Assembly: GCF_900109575.1 (NCBI RefSeq)
Contig: NZ_FOAF01000015.1
Coordinates: 42,746 to 106,745 of the forward strand
Length of the DNA stretch: 64,000 nt
Reading direction: 5' to 3'
Source of the DNA: Olivibacter domesticus
GTDB lineage: Bacteria > Bacteroidota > Bacteroidia > Sphingobacteriales > Sphingobacteriaceae
The notes under the pieces are model-generated. The model was not told the origin of the DNA. It worked only from the letters and a program-made list of their open reading frames with translations, and ran no database searches. A program made the position numbers and the translations under genes. Below, piece after piece: positions 16,865-26,133 of this stretch (the first letter of the stretch is position 1; each line of letters starts with the position of its first letter).

Positions 16865-17818
16865 TCATTCTGGACAAAATGGTTCGACTTGCTTACTTTT
16901 TCTGCTTTTTACCAAATTTATCAGTGCCACCCCGCATAGAATAATAGTTAAGCCAACTATTTGGATGATGGTGATGGATTCATGCGCGAATGTACTACCT
17001 AAAAAAAGAGCAACTAAGGGGTTTACATATGCATGGGTACTTACCTCTGTTGCCGGGCGCACTTTTAATAACCAAATGTAGCTGGTAAAAGCTAAGATAG
17101 AGCCAAAAATTATTAGATAAGTAATAGCAATCCAAGACAAGCTGGGTGTTGCGTGTAGATTAAATCGCTGCGTGTCCCCATTGGTAAATGCAGCTATCCA
17201 AAATAGAAATCCTGCTATAAGCATTTGCCACGCCGCGCTGGCAAAGGTGACACCCTTTGGTGAATCGCTGTATTTTGAATAGACAGACCCTGACGCCCAA
17301 GAAAGGGTTCCTAATATTAATAAACACATCCCGATCGCTTTGTTGGAATTTCCAGTTTCTTGCAAGGATAGAATAAGCTGCTCGCTAAAAAGCATGATCA
17401 CTCCAACAAAACCAATTAAAACCCCGAGAACCGTGTTCCAGTTTTTAAAATTAGTTTTCCACATCTTTTTATCCAATAACAATATCCATATGGCGGTAGA
17501 AGCGGCCACTATAGCAATAAGGCTACTGGGGAGATATTGTTGTGCTTTCATCACTAAACCCATATCTATGAAAAGTAGTAGAATGCCGGTTACGGCAGAT
17601 GTCTTGATGAGTTGCTTATTCCATATCGGTTCTTTCATCCTATGACACCAAATCAACAGCAAAGCGCCGGCAATGGTAAAACGGATAGCGCCTAACAAAA
17701 AGGGGGTGAAACCCGTTAAAGCTATATGGATAAAAAAATATGTAGAACCCCAAACTAGGTAGATTAACAGATAAGCTATTATAATAGCAACTGTTGAAGT
17801 GTTTTTATTACTTGTCAT
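16865..17818 (-). CDS. EamA/DMT-family transporter
   Basis: A 317-residue inner-membrane protein with about ten hydrophobic helices arranged as two EamA repeats: the first begins at YLLIYLVWGSTYFFIHIAL and the second after GTLSWASGSVYSK. This is the drug/metabolite transporter superfamily (RhaT/YdcZ/RhtA-like), many members of which export amino acids or metabolites. Its start overlaps the 3' end of the Lrp-type regulator by 11 bp, implying translational coupling and control by that regulator. Lrp partners often drive amino-acid exporters, so amino-acid or amine efflux is the most reasonable inference. The basic C-terminal tail faces the cytoplasm. Confidence 0.88.
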   Translation of the reverse strand: MTSNKNTSTVAIIIAYLLIYLVWGSTYFFIHIALTGFTPFLLGAIRFTIAGALLLIWCHRMKEPIWNKQLIKTSAVTGILLLFIDMGLVMKAQQYLPSSLIAIVAASTAIWILLLDKKMWKTNFKNWNTVLGVLIGFVGVIMLFSEQLILSLQETGNSNKAIGMCLLILGTLSWASGSVYSKYSDSPKGVTFASAAWQMLIAGFLFWIAAFTNGDTQRFNLHATPSLSWIAITYLIIFGSILAFTSYIWLLKVRPATEVSTHAYVNPLVALFLGSTFAHESITIIQIVGLTIILCGVALINLVKSRKSKQVEPFCPE

Positions 17819-18293
17819 CTTGTGTCTCTCTTTGTATTACAATGTGTTGGTTTTCTTTGACGGTTTCCAACACGATTGTAGTTCTGGTAGATATTATATT
17901 GGGTATATCGCGGAACGCTGTGCGCATTAACTGCATGAGCTCGTTAGAACTCGCAACGCGAATTTTTACCAAATAACAATCTTCCCCCGTTATATGGTGC
18001 ACTTCCTGTACGGCTTCTATGGCTGCGAGTAATCTATCTGTTTCGTCACAACCTAAACCATCAGCTACCTTTATAAAGATAAATGCCAATAAATTTTGAT
18101 TAACTGCCTCCGGATTAACGCGTGCTGTGTATTGAATAAGGACGCCTTTTTGTTCTAATTTTTTTACACGTTCTAAGACGCCAGAAGGTGCCATTCCTAA
18201 TTCCCTGGATAAATCAGCATTACTCATTCTAGAATTTTTTTGTAAATGGTCTAGAATCTCCAAATCTATTCTATCTAATGTTACTGAATCCAT
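17808..18293 (-). CDS. Lrp/AsnC-family transcriptional regulator
   Basis: A 161-residue regulator from the ATG at 18293. An N-terminal HTH (LDRIDLEILDHLQKNSRMSNADLSRELGMAPSGVLERVKKLE written in segments: helix 1 DLEILDHL, recognition helix SGVLERVKKL) is followed by the RAM effector-binding domain (residues about 65-150: LAFIFIKV, VHHITGEDCYLVKIRV, ISTRTTIVLETVKE). The longer open frame back to 18422 is rejected because it would cross a -7 box and two palindromic sites. It overlaps the downstream EamA exporter gene by 11 bp and probably regulates it and itself. Lrp proteins are amino-acid-sensing octamers; the ligand here is unknown. Confidence 0.92.
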   Translation of the reverse strand: MDSVTLDRIDLEILDHLQKNSRMSNADLSRELGMAPSGVLERVKKLEQKGVLIQYTARVNPEAVNQNLLAFIFIKVADGLGCDETDRLLAAIEAVQEVHHITGEDCYLVKIRVASSNELMQLMRTAFRDIPNIISTRTTIVLETVKENQHIVIQRETQDDK

Positions 18294-18319
18294 GCTAAAC
18301 GTAATTGTTGTTAATGGTG

Positions 18320-18327
18320 CAAAGATA
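18320..18327 (-). promoter_or_regulatory. Candidate -7 box of the lrp-like gene
   Basis: TATCTTTG on the minus strand matches TAnnTTTG and lies 27 bp upstream of the ATG at 18293. The region where a -33 element would fall coincides with the first palindromic site at 18348-18359, consistent with repression by steric exclusion. Confidence 0.45.
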
Positions 18328-18347
18328 CTAAAAGGCTTTATTTGTGT

Positions 18348-18390
18348 GAATAATGTTCGGTGAAATATTGTTATTTTTGAATAATATTCG
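18348..18390. promoter_or_regulatory. Two palindromic Lrp-type operator sites
   Basis: GAATAATGTTCG (18348-18359) and GAATAATATTCG (18379-18390) are near-identical, each containing a palindrome of form GAATA-A-TATTC, and start 31 bp apart, about three helical turns. They flank the predicted lrp promoter and precede the divergent peptidase gene. Phased palindromes are the usual binding pattern for Lrp/AsnC octamers. Confidence 0.5.
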
Positions 18391-18481
18391 CAATACATGT
18401 TCTTGTATTGTGAAATGAACAAGACTTGGTTTACCGCTCATTTTCGCAATTAATATTATATTTACGTGAAAATGCTTTTTA

Positions 18482-19522
18482 ATGATACGATCTAGATTTG
18501 TTTTTAATAGTTGTTTATTGTTCTTCTGTTTAATCGGATTATGCTACGGGCAAACTCCTTCACATAAAAGATATGTTATGGTCATTCACGGAGGAGCGGG
18601 TACTATCGAAAGGAATAGCATGAGTGTTAATAAGGAAAAGGAATATAAAGAGACATTGACCAAAGCGCTAAAGACAGGATATTCAATGCTTGAAAAAGGA
18701 AATGACGCGTTGAGTGCCGTAGAGGAAACTATAAAGGTACTCGAAGATTCGCCACTATTTAATGCGGGGAAAGGAGCTGTGTTTACCCATGAAGGTAAAA
18801 ACGAGTTAGACGCTGCCATTATGGATGGCAAGAGTTTACAAGCGGGTGCTGTAGCGGGTATTACTACTGTGCGTAACCCTATTAGCGCTGCTCGTGCAGT
18901 TATGGAAAAGTCAGCCCATGTCCTGCTTGCAGGACATGGTGCGGAAGCGTTCGCCAGACAGGTAGGACTGACAATGGTTGATCCAAAATATTTTTATACG
19001 CAAGACCGATGGGAGGCATTACAAAAGGCAATTAAAGAGGATTCATTGCTATCTTTGAAGAAAAATAAGTCAGCATTGAAGACATTAGGTGGTGGGCAGA
19101 AAGATGCTAAATTTGGAACGGTTGGATGTGTTGCCTTGGATAAAGGAAACAACCTTGCGGCAGGTACCTCCACGGGAGGAATGACAAATAAAAAATACGG
19201 TAGAATTGGTGATTCGCCTATCATTGGAGCGGGTACCTATGCTAATAACGAAACAGTTGCTGTGTCTTGTACGGGTTGGGGAGAGTTTTATATTAGAAAT
19301 GTTGTTGCTTATGATATCGCAGCATTAATGAATTACAAAAATCTTTCTGTAGATGATGCTGCAAGAACCGCTCTTGAGAAAGTTGCCAAGGGAGGTGGAA
19401 GTGGCGGCTTAATTGCCCTAGATAAAAATGGCAACATGGCAATGCCTTTTAATACTTCCGGGATGTATAGAGGAACTGTCACCGAAGATGGACACATTGA
19501 AGTCGAAATTTACAAGGATTGA
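18482..19522 (+). CDS. Periplasmic isoaspartyl peptidase/L-asparaginase (Ntn hydrolase)
   Basis: A 346-residue type 2 (plant-type) asparaginase that hydrolyses beta-aspartyl peptides and L-asparagine. The leader ending LCYGQTP should direct it to the periplasm. Family marks are HGGAGTI (36-42), PLFNAGKGAVF, ELDAAIMDG, and the autocleavage site FGTVG, where Thr213 becomes the N-terminal nucleophile after self-processing into alpha and beta chains; GTSTGGMTNKKYGRIGDSPIIGAGTYA completes the substrate loop. Length with signal is normal. It diverges from the lrp-like gene and shares the spacer bearing the two palindromes, so it too may be in that regulon. It converges with a thioesterase gene 22 bp downstream. 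Confidence 0.93.
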   Translation: MIRSRFVFNSCLLFFCLIGLCYGQTPSHKRYVMVIHGGAGTIERNSMSVNKEKEYKETLTKALKTGYSMLEKGNDALSAVEETIKVLEDSPLFNAGKGAVFTHEGKNELDAAIMDGKSLQAGAVAGITTVRNPISAARAVMEKSAHVLLAGHGAEAFARQVGLTMVDPKYFYTQDRWEALQKAIKEDSLLSLKKNKSALKTLGGGQKDAKFGTVGCVALDKGNNLAAGTSTGGMTNKKYGRIGDSPIIGAGTYANNETVAVSCTGWGEFYIRNVVAYDIAALMNYKNLSVDDAARTALEKVAKGGGSGGLIALDKNGNMAMPFNTSGMYRGTVTEDGHIEVEIYKD

Positions 19523-19544
19523 TCTTAGATCTTGAATTACCTTA

Positions 19545-20099
19545 CTAAGGTTGCTTTAAAATACATCTTTCTTTTTTTAGCACCGCTAAGAAATCCTCGT
19601 TCTTAAAAGACGATTTAATTCTTTCACCTTCCTGCTTATAATAACGATTTAATTCTTTTCTGTGCATGGCGGTAATGAAACGCTGTATCTCTGTTTCATT
19701 TTCAAGAACAAGGCCTGGCACCTGAACCGGCTTATGGCTGTTTTCATCCAATGCTACCATAGAAAAGTAACTTGAATTGGTATGTTTAACCGCACGTGTT
19801 TTTACGTTCTCTGCAAGTACTTTTATACCTACTACTAATGAAGAATTTCCTACATAATTTACAGAGGCGAGTAGGGAAATTATTTCGCCTACCTCAACCG
19901 AAGCCCTAAAGTCAACATTATCTATAGAGGCCGTAACACAATAGGTTTCAGCATGCTTTGCCGCACATACATAGGCAACTTTATCCATTAACGATAAGAT
20001 GACTCCCCCGTGTATCTTCCCTCCAAAGTTAGAATAGGAAGGAATCATTAACTCTGTCATGATGGTTTGAGATTCGGCAACGGTTTTATAATTCTCCAT
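19545..20099 (-). CDS. Hotdog-fold acyl-CoA thioesterase
   Basis: A 184-residue YciA/BFIT-type thioesterase that hydrolyses acyl-CoA to free acid and CoA in the cytoplasm. The hotdog helix is FGGKIHGGVILSLMDKVAYVCAAKHA, with the HGG turn and the acidic residue after it as the catalytic region; the following strands are VTASIDNVDFRASVEVGEIISLLASV and SLVVGIKVLAEN. The C-terminal 50 residues are charged and helical (KELNRYYKQEGERIK). It lies 10 bp after the YceI gene and is probably co-transcribed. The chain-length preference cannot be told. Confidence 0.9.
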   Translation of the reverse strand: MENYKTVAESQTIMTELMIPSYSNFGGKIHGGVILSLMDKVAYVCAAKHAETYCVTASIDNVDFRASVEVGEIISLLASVNYVGNSSLVVGIKVLAENVKTRAVKHTNSSYFSMVALDENSHKPVQVPGLVLENETEIQRFITAMHRKELNRYYKQEGERIKSSFKNEDFLAVLKKERCILKQP

Positions 20100-20109
20100 T
20101 TATATATTG

Positions 20110-20634
20110 TTATATTTTGATCAGTTGTACATTACCTATAATTTTTACTTCTTCTGAGACAACAAGGCCGCCGGCTTCCATTAAGGGGTTATAGATGAGC
20201 CCAAAATCCTTTCGGCTAATTTTTCCTGTAACTCGAAAACCTGCTTTATATTGCTCTTTGCTTTCAATTGCGCCACCAAAAATTACTTTAAGTTCTACTT
20301 CTCGAGCGATTTGTTTAATGGTAAGTATACCCTTTAATAAAAATTCATTTTTTCGCTGAGGATTCAGCGACATGGATTCAAATGTAATTATAGGAAATTT
20401 TTCAATATCAAAAAAAGCGTCTGATTTTAGATGGTTGTCACGGTATTCTTCATTTGTGTAAACACTGTTTGTTTCGATCTCGACAGATACTTTGCCCCCT
20501 TCAAATTCATTTATCTTTTCAGTAGAAACTGTTCCGTCGAATTTCGTGAATAAGCCGGTAACAGTTGATATAAGCATATGCTTTACCTTGAAATGGATTT
20601 CGGAATGTTTAGTGTCAATTTTCCAATTAACCAT
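20110..20634 (-). CDS. YceI-family lipid-binding protein
   Basis: A 174-residue YceI-like lipocalin-type barrel. It opens with the characteristic WKIDTKHSEIHFKVKHMLISTVTGLFTKFDG segment (in family terms, DxxHSxIxFxVxHM) and contains SVYTNEEYRDNHLKSDAFFDIEKFPIITFES, then GKISRKDFGL. YceI proteins bind polyprenoid chains or fatty acids, and many are periplasmic, but this copy begins directly with the domain and has no signal peptide, so it should stay in the cytoplasm. It precedes the thioesterase gene by 10 bp. A role in isoprenoid or fatty-acid handling is inferred from the family and neighbour only. Confidence 0.9.
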   Translation of the reverse strand: MVNWKIDTKHSEIHFKVKHMLISTVTGLFTKFDGTVSTEKINEFEGGKVSVEIETNSVYTNEEYRDNHLKSDAFFDIEKFPIITFESMSLNPQRKNEFLLKGILTIKQIAREVELKVIFGGAIESKEQYKAGFRVTGKISRKDFGLIYNPLMEAGGLVVSEEVKIIGNVQLIKI

Positions 20635-20704
20635 ATTATTTGATTTTAAAAGTCTAAAATTGCTTTAACAAGAATAAAAAGGTCATTTATTTATATCGAG
20701 AGGG

Positions 20705-21301
20705 TTAATAAGCTCTTATAATCTGACCATTGAGTGCCCCAACTACACTCTTATAATACGCGGCGGTAACAATCTCCATTTTTACTGGTATATGGCCTGG
20801 AAAGGCATCAAACAATTCAGGAGAATCTTCCACAACACCCGGGCTTACCGCATTAATACGTACATCGTTCTTTAATTCTATTGACGCAGATTTCACAAAT
20901 GAGTTTATAGCGCCATTTACCGTACTAAGCGCAGTGCCGGCAAGTATAGGATCTTCTGAAAGGATACCAGAAGTTAATGTAAAAGATCCTGTCGGGTTAA
21001 TATAGCGTTGACCAATTAATACCAGGTTAACTTGTCCCATTAATTTATTAAGCAGACCGATCTTAAAATCGGTTCCTTGCATTTCATGCAGTGGTTTGAA
21101 GGCCGCTTTGCCGGTAGTGCTTATTAAAGCATCAAAAGGTCCTATCGTTTGAAAAAGCGTCGCTATTGATTCTTCAGAAGTTATATCTACTTGATAATCG
21201 CCTTTGGTTGCACCAACCCTTATCACCTCATGTTTTTTACTCAATAGGGCTGTTACATGTTTACCTATGGTGCCGGTAGCACCAACAATAACTATCTTCA
21301 T
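20705..21301 (-). CDS. Short-chain dehydrogenase/reductase
   Basis: A 198-residue compact SDR. The dinucleotide motif is GATGTIGKHV (residues 7-16), and D and T residues after DYQVDITSEESI mark the cofactor pocket. It is shorter than classical SDRs (about 250), and the usual YxxxK is not clearly seen: the equivalent region reads STVNGAINSFVKSASIELKNDVRINAVSPGVV, with Asn/Gly in place of Tyr. This matches the small YbbO/ short-chain reductases whose true catalysis is uncertain. It is divergent from the SNF2 helicase gene by 99 bp and precedes yceI by 70 bp, so co-transcription with yceI is possible. Substrate unknown. Confidence 0.85.
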   Translation of the reverse strand: MKIVIVGATGTIGKHVTALLSKKHEVIRVGATKGDYQVDITSEESIATLFQTIGPFDALISTTGKAAFKPLHEMQGTDFKIGLLNKLMGQVNLVLIGQRYINPTGSFTLTSGILSEDPILAGTALSTVNGAINSFVKSASIELKNDVRINAVSPGVVEDSPELFDAFPGHIPVKMEIVTAAYYKSVVGALNGQIIRAY

Positions 21302-21400
21302 AAGTTTATTAAAAAATTAATTGAAAAATAATTGCCTAATGATAGCTTTGCTGAAAATAGTAAATATTTTCTCATTAAATAGACATATTAATGTTATAAA

Positions 21401-24400
21401 ATGGAACATGCAGAAAATAAGGTTGATTTTAACAGTCCTACTTACATCATTGAAAATTTTTCACCTTTACAGCTCTCGGCTTTACTTCTATGGAAACACG
21501 CTGGAGCACAGCTGCAATTGGATGAAGGTGTACAGATAAAACCATTTTTACTTGATATAGCAAAGGGCGCGTTTACTTTATTTAACCTAAATATGGCATC
21601 TGCTGTTGTCAAGATATGGCTTCAAGAGCATAAAATGATGTTTCATTGCGACTGTAATGAGAACAAATTAAGATTATGCAGTCATCAGGCGCTTGTTTTA
21701 CATAAAATAATAACCGATGAAGAAATTAGGATATTTTACGATGATCTTTTGCGCATAGAAAAATTTAGGAAAGTTGCGAAGGACTACGGGATGGAGCAAG
21801 AAAACGATATAGCCGACTTTTTTACCTTAACATATCATAATGAGAAGCTTACTGTCACGCCGAAATCGCCTTACTTGCTTAATGTAACACCTGACAACAT
21901 AGAGCGGTTAAAAGTAGATCTTTTAGTAGGCAAGCACCAGGCCTTTAAGACCGTTGAATTTGATCTTCAGATCGAGAGAATTGTACTTGTTCAGCACCAT
22001 AGATACTATAAACACCTGATATTAAATATATGTGAGGTGCAGATAGGTCTCAATGGCAAACTTAAGAACCCTATTGTCCCAATAGAATTGCTATCATTAT
22101 CGTGGAAGGAGAAAAATGCGGAGAGATTAAAATTTATGGTTGCCTTAATGCGCTTTCAACAAGTTACCGCTGCTGAACAGATGGAGGAAGATTTACAGGC
22201 GCTTAAAATTGTTATGGCTAATCCATTAAATCTAGCGTTTTACTATCAGCCTGATAACAACAAACAGTTAACCACCAAGAATCTTATAAAGATTAGACCA
22301 CAGATTCTTGGTGCCGACAACATAAAAATTGTTGTGTTACAGAATGAACATTTTTATGAAATAAATTTTTATTTAGCGTTAGCTGGTAGGTCATATCAGC
22401 TGGACGAGACATTCTTTCCTTTCAATTATTTTATCTTGTTAGGAGATGTACTTTATCTTATTTCAGATATTCAGATTTTTAAAATTATTCAATTCTTTAG
22501 AAAGGCGAAAGGAAAGCTGATGGTTCATCAGTCGAAATATAACCTTATAAAGGAAGAAATATTAGATAAGGTAAATGATCGCTTGTTGATCGAATATGTT
22601 TACGTTTCTCAGAGGCCGGAGGAGGCTTCTAATTTATTGGATAACACTTGGCCCGAGAAAATAATCTATTTATCGGAGTTTGGAGATTACATCGTTATAG
22701 ATCCTGTAATGAGGTATGGAGACGTAGAAATCTCTATTCGCACTAAACGGCAGGTTTTTAATACTGACGGCAAAGGGAGGCCTTTTTTAATAAAGAGAAA
22801 CGAGTCGCTCGAATTGACGTTCATGTCTCACATCATTCGGCAGCACCCTTATTTTGAAGAGCAGCTGGAAGACGATCTGCTTTATTTCTATCTACACAAG
22901 AATAGGTTTTTCGATGGTGAATGGTTTTTGGAGGTCTTTGAGCAATGGCAAGATGAGCAAATTACTGTGCTAGGCTATAATGGACTTTCTGGGAGCAAAA
23001 GGAATCCTCACAAAGCAACTATATCTATTGAGGTAACAAGTGGCCTAAATTGGTTTAACACGGAAATCAATGTGCGATTTGGTAATAAAAAGGCCCGTCT
23101 CAAAGAGCTGAATAAAGCAGTAAAAAATAGAGCTCATTACGTTTTATTAGATGATGGTACCTACGGTGTTTTTCCGGCAGAGTGGTTAGAGAAATTCGAA
23201 CAGCTTTTTAATTCTGGAGAAAGGGTTGATGAACTACTGCGTACGCCGAAAGTTAATTTTCAAGATATAATTGCACTTTATGATGAAAAAATGTTGAGTC
23301 AGGAGGTGCGCAAAGAATTAAGTGTCTACAAATGTTGGGCGGCCTATGAGATAGCATCCGTTGCACTTCCTAAAACATTAATAGGGACACTTAGGAAATA
23401 CCAAACAGAAGGATATTTTTGGTTGCATAGCCTCGCTAAACTGGGTTTAGGTGGGTGTTTGGCTGACGATATGGGTTTAGGCAAGTCTGTGCAAGTAATC
23501 GCCTTTATTCTTTCTAAACGAGAAAAGACTGCGCGAAAAGAGTTAACGCTAATCGTTGTGCCTAACTCACTCCTTTTTAACTGGTGTCAGGAAATACAAA
23601 AGTTTGCTCCATCACTTCTCACTACTATTTTACATGGAACTAGGAGAACCAATGATGAAGCGAAGTTAAAACAAGTTGATATTGTGCTCACTTCATACGG
23701 TACAATGGTGTCTGATATTGATTTTTTGAAAAAAATTGCTTTTAATTATGTCTTTTTGGATGAGTCGCAAAACATAAAAAATCCTTCATCACAGCGATAC
23801 CGAGCGGCCTGCATGTTAATGGCCGATATGAGAGTTGCCATAACAGGCACCCCTATAGAAAATAATACGATTGATTTGTTTAGTCAGCTCTCATTTGCCT
23901 GTCCAGGGCTGCTTGGGAGTAAGCAGTATTTTAAGGATGTTTATTCAACGCCAATTGACAAATTTGGTGTCAATAAACGTTTACAGGAGCTGCAAAATAA
24001 AATCAGGCCATTTATATTAAGGCGCACCAAAAAGGAGGTTGGGAATGATCTTCCCGAAAAAATGGAAATGGTGGTTTATTGTGAAATGGACGAGGAGCAA
24101 AGAAAAATTTACGCGCTGTATGAACGTGAATTCCGCGAATATATTTCTGCTCAAACAGAGGAAGAAATAACGAATAAAAGTGCAGTTGTTTTAAAAGGAC
24201 TGACCCGTTTAAGACAGATCTGTAATTCGCCCATATTACTAAAGGATAAAAGATGGGATGCATCTAAATCAGCAAAAATGGAGTGGCTTCTGGAAGAGAT
24301 CGAAGGGCGGTCGGGCCAGCATAAGCTGCTGATTTTTTCACAATATGTACAGATGCTTGAACTGATAGAAGAAGAGCTAAATATGCGTAAACTGCATTAT

Positions 24401-24778
24401 GCTAAGCTCACAGGGAGTACAAAAGATCGTGCAAGCGAAGTTGAGAAATTTAAGCATGAAAAACATGTTCGAATATTTTTAATCAGTTTGAAGGCAGGTG
24501 GGGTAGGCCTAAATTTAATTGAAGCAGATTATGTTTATATAATTGACCCTTGGTGGAACCCCGCAGTTGAAAATCAGGCAATAGATAGATGTTATCGCAT
24601 AGGTCAAAAGAAAAATGTTATTGCTGTAAGATTGATTTGCAAAGATACAATAGAAGAGAAGATCGTTCAGCTGAAGCAGACAAAAAATGATCTGATCGAA
24701 AAGATTATAATGCCGGAGGGAATGGCGAAAAAAGTTTTTTCAAAAGATGCACTTTTAAACCTGTTGAAAAATAAATAG
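21401..24778 (+). CDS. SWIM zinc-finger SNF2-type helicase
   Basis: A 1125-residue Snf2/Rad54-like ATP-dependent DNA translocase. A SWIM-like zinc finger is visible at Cys83-x-Cys85-x7-Cys93-x-His95. The middle 500 residues have no recognisable motif. The C-terminal SNF2 motor (about 660-1120) has motif Ia/I ADDMGLGKS, motif II DESQ in place of DEAH, motif III TGTPIENN, and the C-lobe ISLKAGGVGLNL and AIDRCYRIGQ. Bacterial relatives (SWIM/Snf2) act on nucleoprotein or are tied to restriction and repair; no partner gene is adjacent. A terminator hairpin overlaps its stop codon. Confidence 0.92.
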   Translation: MEHAENKVDFNSPTYIIENFSPLQLSALLLWKHAGAQLQLDEGVQIKPFLLDIAKGAFTLFNLNMASAVVKIWLQEHKMMFHCDCNENKLRLCSHQALVLHKIITDEEIRIFYDDLLRIEKFRKVAKDYGMEQENDIADFFTLTYHNEKLTVTPKSPYLLNVTPDNIERLKVDLLVGKHQAFKTVEFDLQIERIVLVQHHRYYKHLILNICEVQIGLNGKLKNPIVPIELLSLSWKEKNAERLKFMVALMRFQQVTAAEQMEEDLQALKIVMANPLNLAFYYQPDNNKQLTTKNLIKIRPQILGADNIKIVVLQNEHFYEINFYLALAGRSYQLDETFFPFNYFILLGDVLYLISDIQIFKIIQFFRKAKGKLMVHQSKYNLIKEEILDKVNDRLLIEYVYVSQRPEEASNLLDNTWPEKIIYLSEFGDYIVIDPVMRYGDVEISIRTKRQVFNTDGKGRPFLIKRNESLELTFMSHIIRQHPYFEEQLEDDLLYFYLHKNRFFDGEWFLEVFEQWQDEQITVLGYNGLSGSKRNPHKATISIEVTSGLNWFNTEINVRFGNKKARLKELNKAVKNRAHYVLLDDGTYGVFPAEWLEKFEQLFNSGERVDELLRTPKVNFQDIIALYDEKMLSQEVRKELSVYKCWAAYEIASVALPKTLIGTLRKYQTEGYFWLHSLAKLGLGGCLADDMGLGKSVQVIAFILSKREKTARKELTLIVVPNSLLFNWCQEIQKFAPSLLTTILHGTRRTNDEAKLKQVDIVLTSYGTMVSDIDFLKKIAFNYVFLDESQNIKNPSSQRYRAACMLMADMRVAITGTPIENNTIDLFSQLSFACPGLLGSKQYFKDVYSTPIDKFGVNKRLQELQNKIRPFILRRTKKEVGNDLPEKMEMVVYCEMDEEQRKIYALYEREFREYISAQTEEEITNKSAVVLKGLTRLRQICNSPILLKDKRWDASKSAKMEWLLEEIEGRSGQHKLLIFSQYVQMLELIEEELNMRKLHYAKLTGSTKDRASEVEKFKHEKHVRIFLISLKAGGVGLNLIEADYVYIIDPWWNPAVENQAIDRCYRIGQKKNVIAVRLICKDTIEEKIVQLKQTKNDLIEKIIMPEGMAKKVFSKDALLNLLKNK

Positions 24779-24815
24779 TGTTCCAGAAAAAATGCTGGAA
24801 CACTATTTATTTTTT
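24771..24815. terminator. Bidirectional intrinsic terminator
   Basis: A 16-bp stem (24771-24786 with 24795-24810, loop 24787-24794) contains the SNF2 stop codon and is followed by a T-run at 24810-24815; an A-rich stretch on the other flank supplies the T-run for the minus strand. It sits between the convergent helicase and secreted-protein genes. Confidence 0.8.
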
Positions 24816-25385
24816 CTAAAAAGGAGGGAGCTGAAAATTTATGCTAACACTTGTACTGCGAGGGTAACTATGTACATATTCCTCGTAGTAATATTCAGGA
24901 TGTCTTTCCAGTGGAACATCCGCCATTACTTGAATTCTCGCTCTACCTAAATCTACACTTGCTAAGAAAGCTGGCACGTTGCGCGAAAATATCCAGCGAT
25001 TGCTTGACCAGTATACGTAGCCCCCTCTGTGTGGATCATAAAACGTGCAATAGTCGCGGAAATAAACATGTTGTCTTGCACGGTAGCGATGCGCACGGGC
25101 CCATTTAGGATATCCGTAATATTCATCCCTGTGGCGCCTGTTATAATATTTCGCTTGCTTGTTATAATATTTATGGCGTTTCTTGTAATAATCTCGCTCA
25201 TGCCTGTTATAACCCCTGTCATGTCTGTTATAATCTCTATTTCTATAGTGTCTACGATCGTCGTCGTCATCATATCGTTTACTATGTCCATGTCCGTGGC
25301 CACGACCATGCTGCGCTAATACTTCCGAATAATTGAAAATACCGAGAAGTATTAATGTTAGGGTGATAAATTTTACAGTCTTCAT
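24816..25385 (-). CDS. Secreted His/Arg/Tyr-rich protein of unknown function
   Basis: A 189-residue exported protein with a clear signal peptide (cut near SEVLAQ). The next 60 residues are extremely biased: HGRGHGHGHSK, a DDDDD run, then repeated Tyr-Asn-Arg-His/Arg-His-type units (YNRHDRGYNRHERDYYKKRHKYY). The C-terminal 90 residues look folded and contain aromatic patches (YFRDYCTFYDPHRGGYVYW, NRWIFSRNVP, YYYEEYVHSYPRS). I do not recognise a family; a metal- or polyanion-binding envelope role is suggested by His/Asp/Arg content but is inference. It converges with the SNF2 gene at a shared terminator and is preceded by a long gene-free stretch. Confidence 0.8.
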   Translation of the reverse strand: MKTVKFITLTLILLGIFNYSEVLAQHGRGHGHGHSKRYDDDDDRRHYRNRDYNRHDRGYNRHERDYYKKRHKYYNKQAKYYNRRHRDEYYGYPKWARAHRYRARQHVYFRDYCTFYDPHRGGYVYWSSNRWIFSRNVPAFLASVDLGRARIQVMADVPLERHPEYYYEEYVHSYPRSTSVSINFQLPPF

Positions 25386-26133
25386 ATTTTGTGTTTTGTA
25401 TATTTTCTTGGAATGCGTTTGTAAAGAAAGGTTTAATTATTAGCCAAAAATCCTTGGGAGGAATGGACGCTAATTGAAAATATTTCAGCCATAAATAGTC
25501 GTCTTCCATCGATAGGGTACTGTAAAATTTAATATCCAAGGTGGTGTATTCCATGCGCTAATAATTATTGCTATTATATTTCTAGGGGAGAATAACGAGC
25601 GTTGCCACTTATTATTATAGATTTATGGGAAATCAGATCGAATTGATTGTTTTTTGTAGTAATATGTGCAAATATTTCATCTGTCTTAATTTTTTAACAA
25701 GCAAAATAGAAGCTATACGGATAGATTTTGTTTGCTATTTTTTTTAGTATTAGTGTGCGGAAGGAATGTATGGGATGAAAAAACATGCTTAAAAAGTTTC
25801 AATGGTCTATTACTGCATTTATTTCCGTTGAAAATTTTGCAATGCTAATCATGTTTGTTTTTTAAGTAATTGTTTATCAGCTATTTGCTTATTCCTTATT
25901 AGCTCATTATTTACAGCGTTTAATTAATGGTGTCCAAGTGTCTCCTTTCAAGGTTGTTTTCCACGCGCAAATGATTGTAAAAACTATAATTTAACCATTT
26001 TTTTTAATTTAATAATCAATAAATCAATAGTATATGTTTGATATATGATGTTTTTGTTAATGCTAAAAATGCGGTCTTTTTTGCAGATTTGAGCCAGTAT
26101 TGATAAACGAATAAAAGCTAAGAAATAGGATGT

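Noticed and set aside
25282..25554. A 90-codon minus-strand frame overlapping the secreted protein's 5' end
   Set aside because: It overlaps a gene with a clear signal peptide in another frame, has no family signature, and its N-terminal part lies in AT-rich spacer.
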